Below are positions 36,960 through 46,919 of a stretch of DNA of 64,000 nucleotides, piece by piece (the stretch's first letter is position 1; the number at the start of each line of letters is the position of its first letter). Origin of the DNA: Elusimicrobiota bacterium. GTDB taxonomy: Bacteria; Elusimicrobiota; Elusimicrobia; UBA1565; UBA9628. The DNA lies in NCBI GenBank assembly GCA_016194705.1, contig JACQAZ010000041.1, forward strand, positions 145,723 through 209,722, read 5' to 3'. The translations under genes were made by a program, and so were the position numbers. The notes under the pieces are model-generated. The model did no database searches. It was not told where the DNA came from and saw only the letters and a list, made by a program, of their open reading frames with translations.

Positions 36960-37723
36960 GAGGCCGTCTTGCGGGACAAGGCCCGTATCGCGGGCCACTC
37001 GCGCCAGATGTCGGTCAGGCCCTCGACTTGGGCCGACGCGGCGTCTGCGTGCCAGAGCCGGAAGTAGGCCATGTAGCGGATGTGCGGCGAGAGGTTCTGC
37101 TCCTTGTCATGCGCGAGCTGATAATGCGCCAGGAACGCGTCTCCCGCCTTGCCCGTGATCTGGACGCCGTCGGGCAGCTCGATCTTGTCGCCGATGCCCG
37201 AGGCGAGCGATTTGTGGCCTTTGCTTTTGATGTATTGAGCGAGCTGGCGGTGGGAGCCCGGGCAGGCCGTGAAGTTGCCCATGTATTTCTTGGGAGCGTC
37301 GCTCAGAAGTATGCCGGCCAGCATCGTGAAGCGGTCGATCCCCTTGCCGTGGGGCGCGTTGTCCGAGGAGTAGAAGCCGTCGACGTGGAACGCGGGCCCG
37401 CCGTGGGAGTTGTTGACCGCGGGGAAGCGCAGCGCGATCTGCGCCGTGTTGGGCCGCGTGAGCTTCCCTTTTCCGATGAGCGACTCGGCCAAGCCCCACA
37501 ACGGCGTCTCGAAGATCAACGCGAGCAGCGCGGGCGCATCCACGTCCTCCGACCAGTAGTCGCGCGCGTCGGCGTAGGCGTCCATGCCTTGGTGGCGGCC
37601 GGCGCCGAGGCGATGGTTGATCTCGCGCAGGGCCTCGTCGATCTTGTCTTGCCCGACGACGCCGGGAAGGATCGTGTAGCCGTCGTCGAGGATCTGACGC
37701 TTCTGCTTAAGGCTTAATTCCAT
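36956..37723 (-). CDS. phytanoyl-CoA dioxygenase (PhyH)-like protein
   Basis: DGYTILPGVV ... PAFHVDGFYSSDN ... NFTACPGSHRQLAQYI ... AHYQLAHDKEQN. Confidence 0.75.
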   Translation of the reverse strand: MELSLKQKRQILDDGYTILPGVVGQDKIDEALREINHRLGAGRHQGMDAYADARDYWSEDVDAPALLALIFETPLWGLAESLIGKGKLTRPNTAQIALRFPAVNNSHGGPAFHVDGFYSSDNAPHGKGIDRFTMLAGILLSDAPKKYMGNFTACPGSHRQLAQYIKSKGHKSLASGIGDKIELPDGVQITGKAGDAFLAHYQLAHDKEQNLSPHIRYMAYFRLWHADAASAQVEGLTDIWREWPAIRALSRKTAS

Positions 37724-39305
37724 GGCTTGTCCTCATCCAGACTGGGAAAAGATATTCGTTCGTGGCCCTCATTCCGCGCGCCAGCCGCAGTCCGGCTTCC
37801 AAGACGGCGCGGACCTTGTCGGTCTGGGCGGGCGATTTAGCCTCGGTCTTCGCGGCTTTCTCGAACGCGTCGAGCACGTCCCGCCGGATGTTCTGAAAAT
37901 CCGTCCACATCCCGTGAGCGTCTCCCATGGCGCCCTTGGCCAGAGCCCCGTTGGCCAGGGACCAGATCGGGTTGGCGGAGTCCTGGCGCCGCGCAGCCGC
38001 CAAGTCTTCGAGCGCCCCTTTGAAGTCGCCCCGGCGGCGCTTGAGCTCTCCGCGCCAAGTCAGGGCCTCGGAATCCGACGGGGTCTGGCGCAGCGATTCA
38101 TCGAGGTCGGACCGCGCCTGGTCCCATTTTTCCAGGAGCAGGAGAGCGGCGCCGCGATGGCGCAGGGCCTGCGGGACGCCCGATTGGACGCCGGGCTCAA
38201 GACAAGCGAGCGCCTCGGCGTACCGGCCCGACCACAGCAGCAGCCGTCCTTGCGCGGCCTGGGCCCAGGGCTTGTTCTGGGCCGGCATGGCCTTGACGAG
38301 CAGCTCGAGAGTCTTGAACGCGCGGGCCGGCGCCCCGCGGCAGAGCGCGTTCTCGGCCGAAGCCGCGCGCGCCCTCCAGAACTCAGGCGCGCCGCGCAGG
38401 GCGGCTTCGTATTCCCGCTGGGCCGCGGGATAGTCGCGCCGGTTGACCATCAGGAGTTCCCCGCGCTTGCAGCGCATCCAGGCGTAGCGGGCCGGCAGTT
38501 TGTCGAACCGGGACATCTCGCGCAAGGCCTCGTCGCCGCGGCCCATGTTGCTGAGCAGGCAGGCCCGAAAAAAAGCGGGCCACGGGCTCTTGGAATGCGC
38601 CGATGAAAATTCCTTCAGACCTTCCAATGTCTGCTGCAGTTCGCTCGGCTCGGGGGTCACGATCAGGCCGTCGATGCAGTCCTGAGCGGGGCCGCCTTTG
38701 AGCAGCTTGTCCGCCTCGGCGAAGGACTCATCCCAGCGCCCGAGCTTGGCGTTGGCGCGGAAGCGCCGCAAGCCTTCCATCAGCGCGTCCCTGCGGTCCC
38801 GGGGCGCGGAGCGCTCGGCGGCTTGGCGCAGCAGGGAGTCGGCCTGCCTGGAGTCTCCCGAGGACTTGAGCAGTTCTCCAAGCAGCAGCGAGGCCTCGGG
38901 CCCGGCGCCCAAAGCGACGGCCTTCTCGAGGCTCTCCCGCGCCTTGCTCTTTTCGTTGAGCCTCAGCTGGAGGTTGGCCAGGCTCACGAGAACCTTCGGC
39001 TCGCCGTCTAGCAAAACCGCGGCTCTCTCGTATTGCGCGGCCGACTCGGCGAGCCTTCCTTGGCTGCAGAGCATGTCGGCCAGGCCCGCGCGGGCCGCGC
39101 CGTCGTCGGGCCGGCGCTTGACGAGCGCGCGCAGCAGGCTCAAGGCGCGGCGGTGCTCGCCCGAGCACTGCAGGGCGTGGGCGAGGAAGACCTCCGCTTG
39201 CGAGGAGCCGGGGTCGAGGCGCGCCGCCTCCTCGAACTGGGCGCAGGCCGCCGCGTAGCGGCGCGCGTTGAACAGGCTCAGGCCCTTCTGAAGCGCGGTC
39301 TTCAT
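37707..39305 (-). CDS. TPR-repeat protein
   Basis: GLSLFNARRYAAACAQFEEAARLDPGSSQAEVFLAHALQCSGEHRRAL... Confidence 0.8.
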   Translation of the reverse strand: MKTALQKGLSLFNARRYAAACAQFEEAARLDPGSSQAEVFLAHALQCSGEHRRALSLLRALVKRRPDDGAARAGLADMLCSQGRLAESAAQYERAAVLLDGEPKVLVSLANLQLRLNEKSKARESLEKAVALGAGPEASLLLGELLKSSGDSRQADSLLRQAAERSAPRDRRDALMEGLRRFRANAKLGRWDESFAEADKLLKGGPAQDCIDGLIVTPEPSELQQTLEGLKEFSSAHSKSPWPAFFRACLLSNMGRGDEALREMSRFDKLPARYAWMRCKRGELLMVNRRDYPAAQREYEAALRGAPEFWRARAASAENALCRGAPARAFKTLELLVKAMPAQNKPWAQAAQGRLLLWSGRYAEALACLEPGVQSGVPQALRHRGAALLLLEKWDQARSDLDESLRQTPSDSEALTWRGELKRRRGDFKGALEDLAAARRQDSANPIWSLANGALAKGAMGDAHGMWTDFQNIRRDVLDAFEKAAKTEAKSPAQTDKVRAVLEAGLRLARGMRATNEYLFPVWMRTSHGIKP

Positions 39306-40438
39306 GACAGGGCCTTGAGCGCTTCATCCTCGTCCAGCATCGGCGGTCCGAGGTCGGCCTCGAGAGGTACGGGGACCTTCAGCGAGCGCAGCCAATAGTA
39401 CAGCCCCGCCCCGCGCGGCAGGCGCGCGGGGACCGAGACGCCGGCCGCCCTCGTCCAGGAGACGGTGAGGTGCGGGTCCGAGCGGCGGCAGCCGCGCCCG
39501 GCCTTGAGCGTCTTCGAGAGGAGCTCCTTCATCGCGCGGGCGTCGAGGCCCGCGCACGCCTGCACGACCGCCGCGGCGCTCTGCATGCCGCTGGGATAGA
39601 GCCGGGCGAAATCGAGGCGGGCCGACTTCAAGTCGCGCTTGGCCAGATGAACGAGCGCGCGGTTGACGTGCGCCCAGGGCTTGTCGCCGCTCTGGGCGAT
39701 CACGGCGTCGAGATCGGCGAGGCTCTCCGGCAGGCGCCCCAGCAGGCGATTGGCCTCGCCGCGCCAGACCAAGGCCTCGGGGTCGTGCGGGTCCATCGCG
39801 AGAAGCTTGTCGAGGTCCTCCTTGCCTTCGCGGACCTTGCCGAGCGCGACGCGCGTGCCGCCGCGCCAGCACAGCGCGTCGGGATTCTGAAGCGCCGCCG
39901 AGACGTCGAGGTCGGCGAGTGCGGCGTCATACGAGCCCGACCAGAGCGCCAGCGCGCCTCGCCAAGCCAGGAAGGAGGCCTTCGACGTCTCGGGAACCCG
40001 AACGCCGCGCACGGCCTTGAGCGGATCGTCGACGCCGCAGGCCAGCAAGGTCTCCGTCCACAGGCAGCGGGCTTCCCAAAGCCAGGGGCATTTTTTGATG
40101 ACGGCCTGGATCTCGCCGCGCGCGAGGCGGTACAAATCGACGCGGCGCATGAGGATTTCGGCGGCGTAGTAGCGCATCCAGAAATGACGCTCGGAGAACC
40201 CGCTGGCCTTGTCGATGAGCTTGAGGGAGTCCTCGACTCTCCCCGAGTTCCAGGCCAAGGCGGAGAGCCAGAACTCCTTCCAGGGGGACTTGAGCGCGCG
40301 CAGGCGCTTCTCGTCGAAGTCGGCCTTGAGGTAGAGGTCGCGGAAATGGCGGAACGCGCGGACGGGATCAAGGTCGAGGAGACTCTCGGCCTCCTGGACC
40401 TCGCCGCCGGCCGCGGTCCCCGCGAGCTTCGCGCTCAA
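39302..40438 (-). CDS. TPR-repeat protein (probable TTG start overlapping the upstream stop)
   Basis: LSAKLAGTAAGGEVQEAESLLDLDPVRAFRHF...; ALVWRGEANRLLGRLPESLADLDAVI. Confidence 0.7.
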   Translation of the reverse strand: MSAKLAGTAAGGEVQEAESLLDLDPVRAFRHFRDLYLKADFDEKRLRALKSPWKEFWLSALAWNSGRVEDSLKLIDKASGFSERHFWMRYYAAEILMRRVDLYRLARGEIQAVIKKCPWLWEARCLWTETLLACGVDDPLKAVRGVRVPETSKASFLAWRGALALWSGSYDAALADLDVSAALQNPDALCWRGGTRVALGKVREGKEDLDKLLAMDPHDPEALVWRGEANRLLGRLPESLADLDAVIAQSGDKPWAHVNRALVHLAKRDLKSARLDFARLYPSGMQSAAAVVQACAGLDARAMKELLSKTLKAGRGCRRSDPHLTVSWTRAAGVSVPARLPRGAGLYYWLRSLKVPVPLEADLGPPMLDEDEALKALS

Positions 40439-41844
40439 GCGAAGGGACCTCCGGGCCGGGACCTGAGCTTGGGAATGTAGAGCGAGGCCGCCGGGTCGAG
40501 TTCGCGCTCGCTGGCCAGGAGCTTGCCGACCTCGATGCGCTGCCTGGCGCCCTCCCGCGAGCCGTCGGGGCATTTGAGCGAGAACACCGGATGGTCCTTG
40601 GGGTAGGCCGATTCAAGCAGGCCGCAGAACTTCTTGAAGCCGTCGCCTCCCATGACCCAGTTGACTCCCATGACGATGTTGGGAGCGCTCGCCTCGATGC
40701 GCCCGGTCTTGAGCAGGGACTGGGCGTTGAGCACGTGGAACTCCCCTTCGACGGACTCGAGGTCCTTCTGGAGCATGGTGAGCATGCCGTCGATCGAGGA
40801 GACCGCGGTGAACACGCGGTACTCGTAGCCCGCCGCCTTGCAGCGGCCGGCCATGACGTGGCCCTCGCCGAACAGGAAGGGATGGCCGTAGCTGACGTAG
40901 CCGACCTTTTTGCCTTTGCCGAGCTCGGCCGAGACGGCGCGCCAGACCACCTCCTGGCGCTCGGCGTTGGTGGCCGAGGAGCGGCTGATGTCGCCGACCG
41001 AGCGCAGGCCCGGGTAGACGGCCTCGAGGAGCTCGCGGACCTCGCGCGTGTCGGGCTGGGTGAAGACGACTTCGCAGCTCTTGAGCTCCGTGATCGTGTC
41101 GAGCGTGATCTCGTAGGGACGGTCGATGCCGACCCCGAACAGCCAAAGAACGCCCTGGCCCTTCTTCTTCGCGGTTTTCAAGGTCTTGTTCCTCGTCTGG
41201 GCGTATTTTAAAACAATGGCCAGCGACTCCGCCATCGCGTAGAAGCGCGCGCGGTGCGAAGCGCCTGACTGCGAGATCGCTTCGCGGATCTGCCCGAGGG
41301 CTTCCTCATATGACCCTTCGATGATCCCGCAGCGTCCGATCTGGAAGGGGATCTCGGGATCGCGCGCGCCGAGCTCCCGGGCCTTGAGGAACTCGCCGCG
41401 CGCCTCGCGCGCGCGGCCCAGCGAGACCAGGACGAGTCCGCGCTCGAGAGCCAGAAGGGAGCTGTCCGGCGAGCTGCGGCGCGCGCTGTCGAGGTCGGCC
41501 AGGGCCTTGTCCCAATCGGCCATGCGGCAGTGGAGGTAGGCGCGGTCGGCGTAGGGCCGCGAGGATTTCGGAGCCAGCCGCACGGCGCGGTCGAAGTCCT
41601 TCATCGCGGGCTCGAACTGGCTCTGGCCCGCCAAGAGCGAGCCCCGCAGGCAGAGCAATTCGCTGTCGGAAGGGGCCAGGCCGATCGCCTTGCCGAGCAC
41701 GCGCTGCAGCAGGGCGTCGGTCTCTCCCGCGGGCCCCGAGCCGTGGCGCAGGTCCTCGACGGCCCGCTTGAGCGCGGGGACCCACTCCGACGGCGGCCGC
41801 GTGCCCATGACCTGCTCCAGCTCCTGCAGCGGCACCGACGCCAT
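40435..41844 (-). CDS. TPR protein with C-terminal TP_methylase-like SAM-binding domain
   Basis: WLFGVGIDRPYEITLDTITELKSCEVVFTQ ... VGYVSYGHPFLFGEGHVMAGRCKAAGYEYRVFTAVSSIDGM. Confidence 0.75.
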   Translation of the reverse strand: MASVPLQELEQVMGTRPPSEWVPALKRAVEDLRHGSGPAGETDALLQRVLGKAIGLAPSDSELLCLRGSLLAGQSQFEPAMKDFDRAVRLAPKSSRPYADRAYLHCRMADWDKALADLDSARRSSPDSSLLALERGLVLVSLGRAREARGEFLKARELGARDPEIPFQIGRCGIIEGSYEEALGQIREAISQSGASHRARFYAMAESLAIVLKYAQTRNKTLKTAKKKGQGVLWLFGVGIDRPYEITLDTITELKSCEVVFTQPDTREVRELLEAVYPGLRSVGDISRSSATNAERQEVVWRAVSAELGKGKKVGYVSYGHPFLFGEGHVMAGRCKAAGYEYRVFTAVSSIDGMLTMLQKDLESVEGEFHVLNAQSLLKTGRIEASAPNIVMGVNWVMGGDGFKKFCGLLESAYPKDHPVFSLKCPDGSREGARQRIEVGKLLASERELDPAASLYIPKLRSRPGGPFA

Positions 41845-41904
41845 GATCGAAAAGATAGCATAATAATCCCGCAGAGGCCGCCCGCGTTTTGCTAGATTCT
41901 GACG

Positions 41905-43527
41905 ATGAATCGCGGCCGCGCCGCGGCCTTTCTGGTCTGCGGAGTCGCCCTCATCGGCGGCGCCATCCGGTTCTCCTACAGCCGGTCTTTCGTGCAGCAG
42001 GACGAGGGCTACTACGAGCAGGGCGCGACGCTCTACGCCTGCTGCGTGCTCTCGCGCGGGGTGCCCGACCTCGCGCCCCGCCGCTGGAGCGGCCCCGCTT
42101 ATCCCGCCTTCGTCGCGCTCGTCGAGACAGTCTCGCCGTCGCTCTCGCCGTCGCTCTCGCCGGGGCACGTCGCGCTCGCTCAGGCGGCGCTCTCGACTTT
42201 GGCGATCGCCGCGGTCTTCGCGTTGGGGCAGGCCGCGGTCTCGCCGTTGGCGGGGCTGCTCGGCGCGCTGGCCTTCGCGCTCAGCGCGGGCCACGTCGCC
42301 GCCGCCGCGGCCGTCGACATCCACGCGTTCTATTCTTTGGCGTTGTTGGCGCTGGGCGCCGCGGCGGCCGCGTGGGTCGAGGAGCCCACGGCCGCGGCGT
42401 CGGTCCTCTTGGCGATGACTCTCGCGCAGAGCCTGCTCTGCCGCGCCGTCCACGTCGCCTTCCCGCTGCTCATGGCGCCCTTGTGCCTGTATTGGCGCAG
42501 GCCGCCGCGACGGCGCCTGGCGCTCGTCGCGGGCCTCACCGTGTTGTTCATGGCGCCTTGGCTGATCCGCAACGCCGCGCTGTTCGGCTCGTTCTATCCG
42601 TTCGACTCGAACCGCGGCTCGATCAACTTCTTCGCGGCCGCCATCGGCGAGCTGCGCTCCTCCGACATCGCGCACGCGCTCGAAGTCGCCGAGCCGCTGC
42701 ATCCCGGCGTCACGGCGCTGCATGAATCCGCCGACTTCGAATCGGCCTATCCCATTCTGCTCAAGCTCGCCGTGAGCCGAATCGCCGGGCAGCCGTTGAG
42801 CTACCTCGCCGGCTGCCTGCAAAGATCGCTCTGGCTCTGGACTCCGCTGTGGCCGGCCCTCCTGCTCGCGGGATACGGCTTGGCCAGACGAAGAAAGACG
42901 AGGGTCCTCCAGGTCCTCGCGTGGCTTGCCGCGTCGTTGGGAGCCTACGCCTTGGTGGGAGTGCAGGAGTCCTACCGCCTCGACGCGATCCCGCTGCTGT
43001 GCGTGCTCGCGGGCTGCGGCCTGGCCGTCCTCTGGTCTGACCTCGGGGGCGCGAGCCCGCGTCTGCCCGCGCTCACCGAACGCGGCCTGCGCTTGGCCCG
43101 CGGCCCGATCGTCGTCATATTCGCCGCGCTTTCGGTCTCGACGGCGGGCTTCTTGGCCGCGGAGGTCTGGACCCACCGCGGCGGCGCCGGCCCCGTCCCC
43201 TGCGCGCGCAAGGACCTTCTGACGCAGCTCATGAATGACCAGGCCGTTCGCGCCGGCCGCTCGCCGCGAGCCTCCGCGCTCGAGGCCTGCCGCCGCGGCG
43301 ATCAGGCGGGCGACCGGGGCCGCGCCGATCCGGCGTCCTTCGACGATTGCCTGCGCAGGTTCCCGACGGATGTCCGGCTTCTGACCGACCGCGGTGTCGC
43401 CAACTTCACTGCCGGGCGGTATGAGGCGGCGATCGCCGACCTAAAAAAAGCCGTCGCGCTCGACCCGCGCGACCGCGCGGCGGCCATGAGTCTCGACGCC
43501 GCCGTGCGGCGCAAGAAATCCCGCTAG
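41905..43527 (+). CDS. GT39/PMT-like multi-TM glycosyltransferase-type protein with C-terminal TPR
   Basis: QQDEGYYEQGA; many TM segments; C-terminal TDRGVANFTAGRYEAAIADLKKAVALDP. Confidence 0.65.
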   Translation: MNRGRAAAFLVCGVALIGGAIRFSYSRSFVQQDEGYYEQGATLYACCVLSRGVPDLAPRRWSGPAYPAFVALVETVSPSLSPSLSPGHVALAQAALSTLAIAAVFALGQAAVSPLAGLLGALAFALSAGHVAAAAAVDIHAFYSLALLALGAAAAAWVEEPTAAASVLLAMTLAQSLLCRAVHVAFPLLMAPLCLYWRRPPRRRLALVAGLTVLFMAPWLIRNAALFGSFYPFDSNRGSINFFAAAIGELRSSDIAHALEVAEPLHPGVTALHESADFESAYPILLKLAVSRIAGQPLSYLAGCLQRSLWLWTPLWPALLLAGYGLARRRKTRVLQVLAWLAASLGAYALVGVQESYRLDAIPLLCVLAGCGLAVLWSDLGGASPRLPALTERGLRLARGPIVVIFAALSVSTAGFLAAEVWTHRGGAGPVPCARKDLLTQLMNDQAVRAGRSPRASALEACRRGDQAGDRGRADPASFDDCLRRFPTDVRLLTDRGVANFTAGRYEAAIADLKKAVALDPRDRAAAMSLDAAVRRKKSR

Positions 43528-43558
43528 CACGGTATGTCCGGGATGGCGGTCTTCGCTC

Positions 43559-43648
43559 TTGGTCCGTTGCTTTAAAGCAACGCCGAGCCGAATAACCGCT
43601 CCACAATGCCCCATTTTGGGCTCATGTTGCTTTAAAGCAACGGACCAA
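43559..43648. repeat. 90-bp element, copy 1: 23-bp terminal inverted repeats around a 44-bp core
   Basis: TTGGTCCGTTGCTTTAAAGCAAC ... GTTGCTTTAAAGCAACGGACCAA. Confidence 0.95.
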
Positions 43649-43688
43649 CGAGGAGTGCCGGTTGAGCGCCGGCGCCGAGGCGGCGGAG

Positions 43689-46600
43689 CTAGCCGGCCGC
43701 GGCTTCGAAAAGGCCGGGCGCCAGGCTGCGCGCGCGCTCGGCGACGACGCCGGCCTGGCGCGCGCGGCCGAGCTTCTCCAAGGACGACGCCTCGCCGAGC
43801 AGGGCCCAGACGTTCTGCGGGTCGGCGGCCAGCGCCTTGCGGAACTCCGCCGAGGCCGCTTGCGCGCGCCCCGCGGCGAGCAGGGCGTGGCCCTTCCAGA
43901 CCCGCGCCGCCGCGTAGCGCGGGTAGAGCGAGAGCGCCCGGTCGAGGTCCTTGAGGCCGGCCGCGGTCCGGCCCAGGTGAATGAGAAGTTCTCCTTTCCA
44001 GGCCAGGATCCAAAAGGCCGAGGGATCGAGCGAGGCCGCGCGCTCGAGGTCGGCGCGGGCCTGGGGCAGGCGGCCCTCCTTGCGGTGGATGCCGCCGCGC
44101 CAGGCGTAGACCCAGGCCAACTTGGAGTCGCGCCGTACCGCGGGGGGCTCGGCGCCGAGAAAATCGTAGTCGCAGGAGGCGTGCGGGTCGAGCTGGACGG
44201 CGCGGTCAAGGTCGGCCAAGGCCTTCTCGAGTTCGCCGAGCTCGCGGCGCGTTTCCCCGCGCAAGGCGAGGAACCAGGCGTTGGAGGGCTGGCGCTCGAC
44301 GGCCCGGTCGAGCAGGGCCAGGGCCTCCTTGGGCTTGCCGGCTTTGCGCAGGATCTCGCCGCGCCAGCCCCAGGCGTAGGCGTCCTCATGCGCCTTCTCG
44401 GCCAGGCGCGTGTCGGCGATTGCGGCGGTGAACTCGCCTTTCTGGCGCTTGGCCTTGGCGCGCACGATCAAGGCCCAGCCCCAGCTTGCGTCGCAGTCGA
44501 CGGCTTTCGACGCCGCGCGGACCGCCTCGTCGCAGCGGCCCAAGGCCCTCTCGAGCTCGCTGAGCACGACCCACGCCGGGGCGCAGCGCGCGTCGAGGGC
44601 GAGTGCTGCGCGCGCGTCGCGGCGGCCGCCGCGGAAATCGAAGAGGCGCCGGCGCATCTCGGCGACGCTGGCCAGCGCCCCGGCCTCCCGCGGCCGCAGC
44701 CGCGCGACGGTCAATAGGTCCTTGAGCGCGAGATCGTAGCGGCCCTGGCAGCGGTAGGCCTCGGCGCGCTTTTTGTAAAGGCTGTGATCGTTCGGGGCGC
44801 CGGCCAAGGCGCCGCTGTAAGCCTCGACGGCCGCGTCGTGACGGCCGTCGCGCTGCAGGGCCTCGGCCGCGGCGACGGCCTCGGCGGGGCTGCCCTTGGC
44901 TTTCTTGAGCTCCCGCAGCCGGGCCGAGCCGAGCCGGCGCTGCTCCGGCGAGAGGCCGCCCGAGGCCATGGCTTCCTCGAGCTCCTTGCGCGCCTCGAGG
45001 GACCTGCCGGCCTCGACATGGACCAGGCCGCGGTAGAAGCGCGCCTGGGCGTCGTCGGGACGAATCTCGAGGGCCTTTCCCAGGTCGCTCTCGGCGGGCT
45101 CGAGGCGTCCCAGGCTCAGGAGCGACGCGCCGCGCCACAAGAGCGCGTCGGCGTAGCGCGAGTGGACCTCGAGGGCCTGGCTCAGATCGTCGACGGCCTC
45201 CTGATGGCGCTTGAGGCGAAAGTACGCCTCGCCGCGCCAGCTCAGGATCCAGGCCGAGCTGCGTTCGACGCTCAGCGCTTTCGAAAGATCGCCGACGGCG
45301 CCTTTGTAGTCCCCGCGCACCATCTTGGCCCGGCCGAGCCAAGCGTGGCCGAAAGCGAAATCCGGCTCGAAGCGGACCGCCGCCTTGAAATCCTTGAGCG
45401 CCTGCGTCCAGCGGCCGAGCTCGCCGAGCGCGCGGCCGCGCAGTATGCGGGCCCGCGCGCTCTTCGTGTCGCAGCGCACCGCCGCATCCAGGCAGTCCGC
45501 AGCACCCCGAAAATCGCGCAGGCGGATCAGGATGTCGCCGCGCCAGATCCGCGCGAGCGCGCCGCGCGGCGCCCTCTTGATCTCGGCGTCGAGCTCGGCC
45601 AGCGCCCTGTCGAAGCGCTTGGGCTCGTTTTCCCATGTATACTTGGAATTGAGGCGGTGGGCGCGCTCGGCGTCATCGAGAGCCGCCGCGGTCCAGCCCA
45701 GCGCGCGCTTGGCGTTCATGCGCTCGAAGAAGCACCAGGCGGCGTTGACGGGGTGCAGGCCGATCGCGATGTCGAGGTCCTCGACGGCGGGCTTGGGCCG
45801 TCCCAGCGCGAGGCGCGCGCCCGCGCGCCAGGCGTAGGCCACCTCGTAATCCGGAAACAGGCGCACGGCCGCGTCGAGCTCGCTCGCGGCGGTCTTGATG
45901 TCGCCGACGCGGCGTCTCTGCTCGCCCTTCCAGGCCCTGATCCAGCCGCACTGCGGGTCGAGCGCGGCGGCTTTCTCGATGGCGGCGTTGGCCGACTTGA
46001 AGTCGCCCATCGCCGTCTGGCAGCGCGCGAGATACGCCCAGGCCGCGGCGGATTTGGGCGCGAGCGAGGCCGCGCGCAGCAGGTCCTCGAGCGCGCCCGA
46101 GTTCTCGTTGATGTCCGGGCCGCGCTTGTATTCCGCCCGATACAAGTAGGCCCAGTAGGCGCGCGGGTCTTTCTTGATGTAGCTGTCTGCGACCTCGATG
46201 TGGCGGCGCGAGTCCGAGCGCCCGCGGTAGAGCCCGAGCGGGATGAACAACGTGGTGGACTGTTCGTTGAGGCGCATCGCGGTCAGGCAGTCCTTGAGGC
46301 AGCCGGCGGCGTCTCCCCGCTCGTGGCGGCACATCGCGCGCAGGCGGTAGGCCCACTCGATGCCGGGCTCGAGCGCGAGCCCCGCGTCGAGGAAGCCGAC
46401 GGCCTTGGCCGGGTCGTTGCGCTGATACCACCAGATCAGGCCGCCGACAAGATGCGGCAGCGCGCGGCCCGGCAGCCGCTCGGAGGCGGCCTGGACCTCC
46501 TCGAGGGCCTTGGGGGTCGGCGCCCCGTCCATGAGGCGCACCGCGTTCCACAGACGCCACCAGCCGTTGCCGGGCTCCATTGCGATGGCTCGTCCGAGGT

Positions 46601-46919
46601 CGGCGCCCGGGGCCTTGCCGCGCGAGCTCTCGAGCTCCCACCGGAAGGCGAAGGCGCAGGCGGGAGCGCGGGGATCCCCGCAAGAGGCTGCGAGCTCGTC
46701 CGCCGCGCTCTCAGGCTCGCCCAAGAGCCGCAGCAGGCGGCCGCGCGCGGCGCGCGTCGCAGGGTCGTCGCCCCGGAGGGACTCGAGCCGGCCCCGGTAG
46801 CGCTTGCCGAAGATGACGCCCCGGCGCGCGGGCATGTGCGCGGAGTGCCGGCCGAGATCGAAGCGGACCCCGAGGACTCCGACGAGGCTCAAGATCTCGG
46901 GAGAGAGGATGGTGGGCAT
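43689..46919 (-). CDS. large TPR-repeat protein (1076 aa)
   Basis: about 25 repeats of AYAWRGEARRxLGxxxxALxDLDRAIxLDP type. Confidence 0.8.
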   Translation of the reverse strand: MPTILSPEILSLVGVLGVRFDLGRHSAHMPARRGVIFGKRYRGRLESLRGDDPATRAARGRLLRLLGEPESAADELAASCGDPRAPACAFAFRWELESSRGKAPGADLGRAIAMEPGNGWWRLWNAVRLMDGAPTPKALEEVQAASERLPGRALPHLVGGLIWWYQRNDPAKAVGFLDAGLALEPGIEWAYRLRAMCRHERGDAAGCLKDCLTAMRLNEQSTTLFIPLGLYRGRSDSRRHIEVADSYIKKDPRAYWAYLYRAEYKRGPDINENSGALEDLLRAASLAPKSAAAWAYLARCQTAMGDFKSANAAIEKAAALDPQCGWIRAWKGEQRRRVGDIKTAASELDAAVRLFPDYEVAYAWRAGARLALGRPKPAVEDLDIAIGLHPVNAAWCFFERMNAKRALGWTAAALDDAERAHRLNSKYTWENEPKRFDRALAELDAEIKRAPRGALARIWRGDILIRLRDFRGAADCLDAAVRCDTKSARARILRGRALGELGRWTQALKDFKAAVRFEPDFAFGHAWLGRAKMVRGDYKGAVGDLSKALSVERSSAWILSWRGEAYFRLKRHQEAVDDLSQALEVHSRYADALLWRGASLLSLGRLEPAESDLGKALEIRPDDAQARFYRGLVHVEAGRSLEARKELEEAMASGGLSPEQRRLGSARLRELKKAKGSPAEAVAAAEALQRDGRHDAAVEAYSGALAGAPNDHSLYKKRAEAYRCQGRYDLALKDLLTVARLRPREAGALASVAEMRRRLFDFRGGRRDARAALALDARCAPAWVVLSELERALGRCDEAVRAASKAVDCDASWGWALIVRAKAKRQKGEFTAAIADTRLAEKAHEDAYAWGWRGEILRKAGKPKEALALLDRAVERQPSNAWFLALRGETRRELGELEKALADLDRAVQLDPHASCDYDFLGAEPPAVRRDSKLAWVYAWRGGIHRKEGRLPQARADLERAASLDPSAFWILAWKGELLIHLGRTAAGLKDLDRALSLYPRYAAARVWKGHALLAAGRAQAASAEFRKALAADPQNVWALLGEASSLEKLGRARQAGVVAERARSLAPGLFEAAAG

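Noticed and set aside
42129-42165. Short Ser-Pro repeat (SPSLSPSLSP) in the GT39-like gene
   Set aside because: Minor in-frame microrepeat inside a clear membrane-protein ORF; nothing suggests function.
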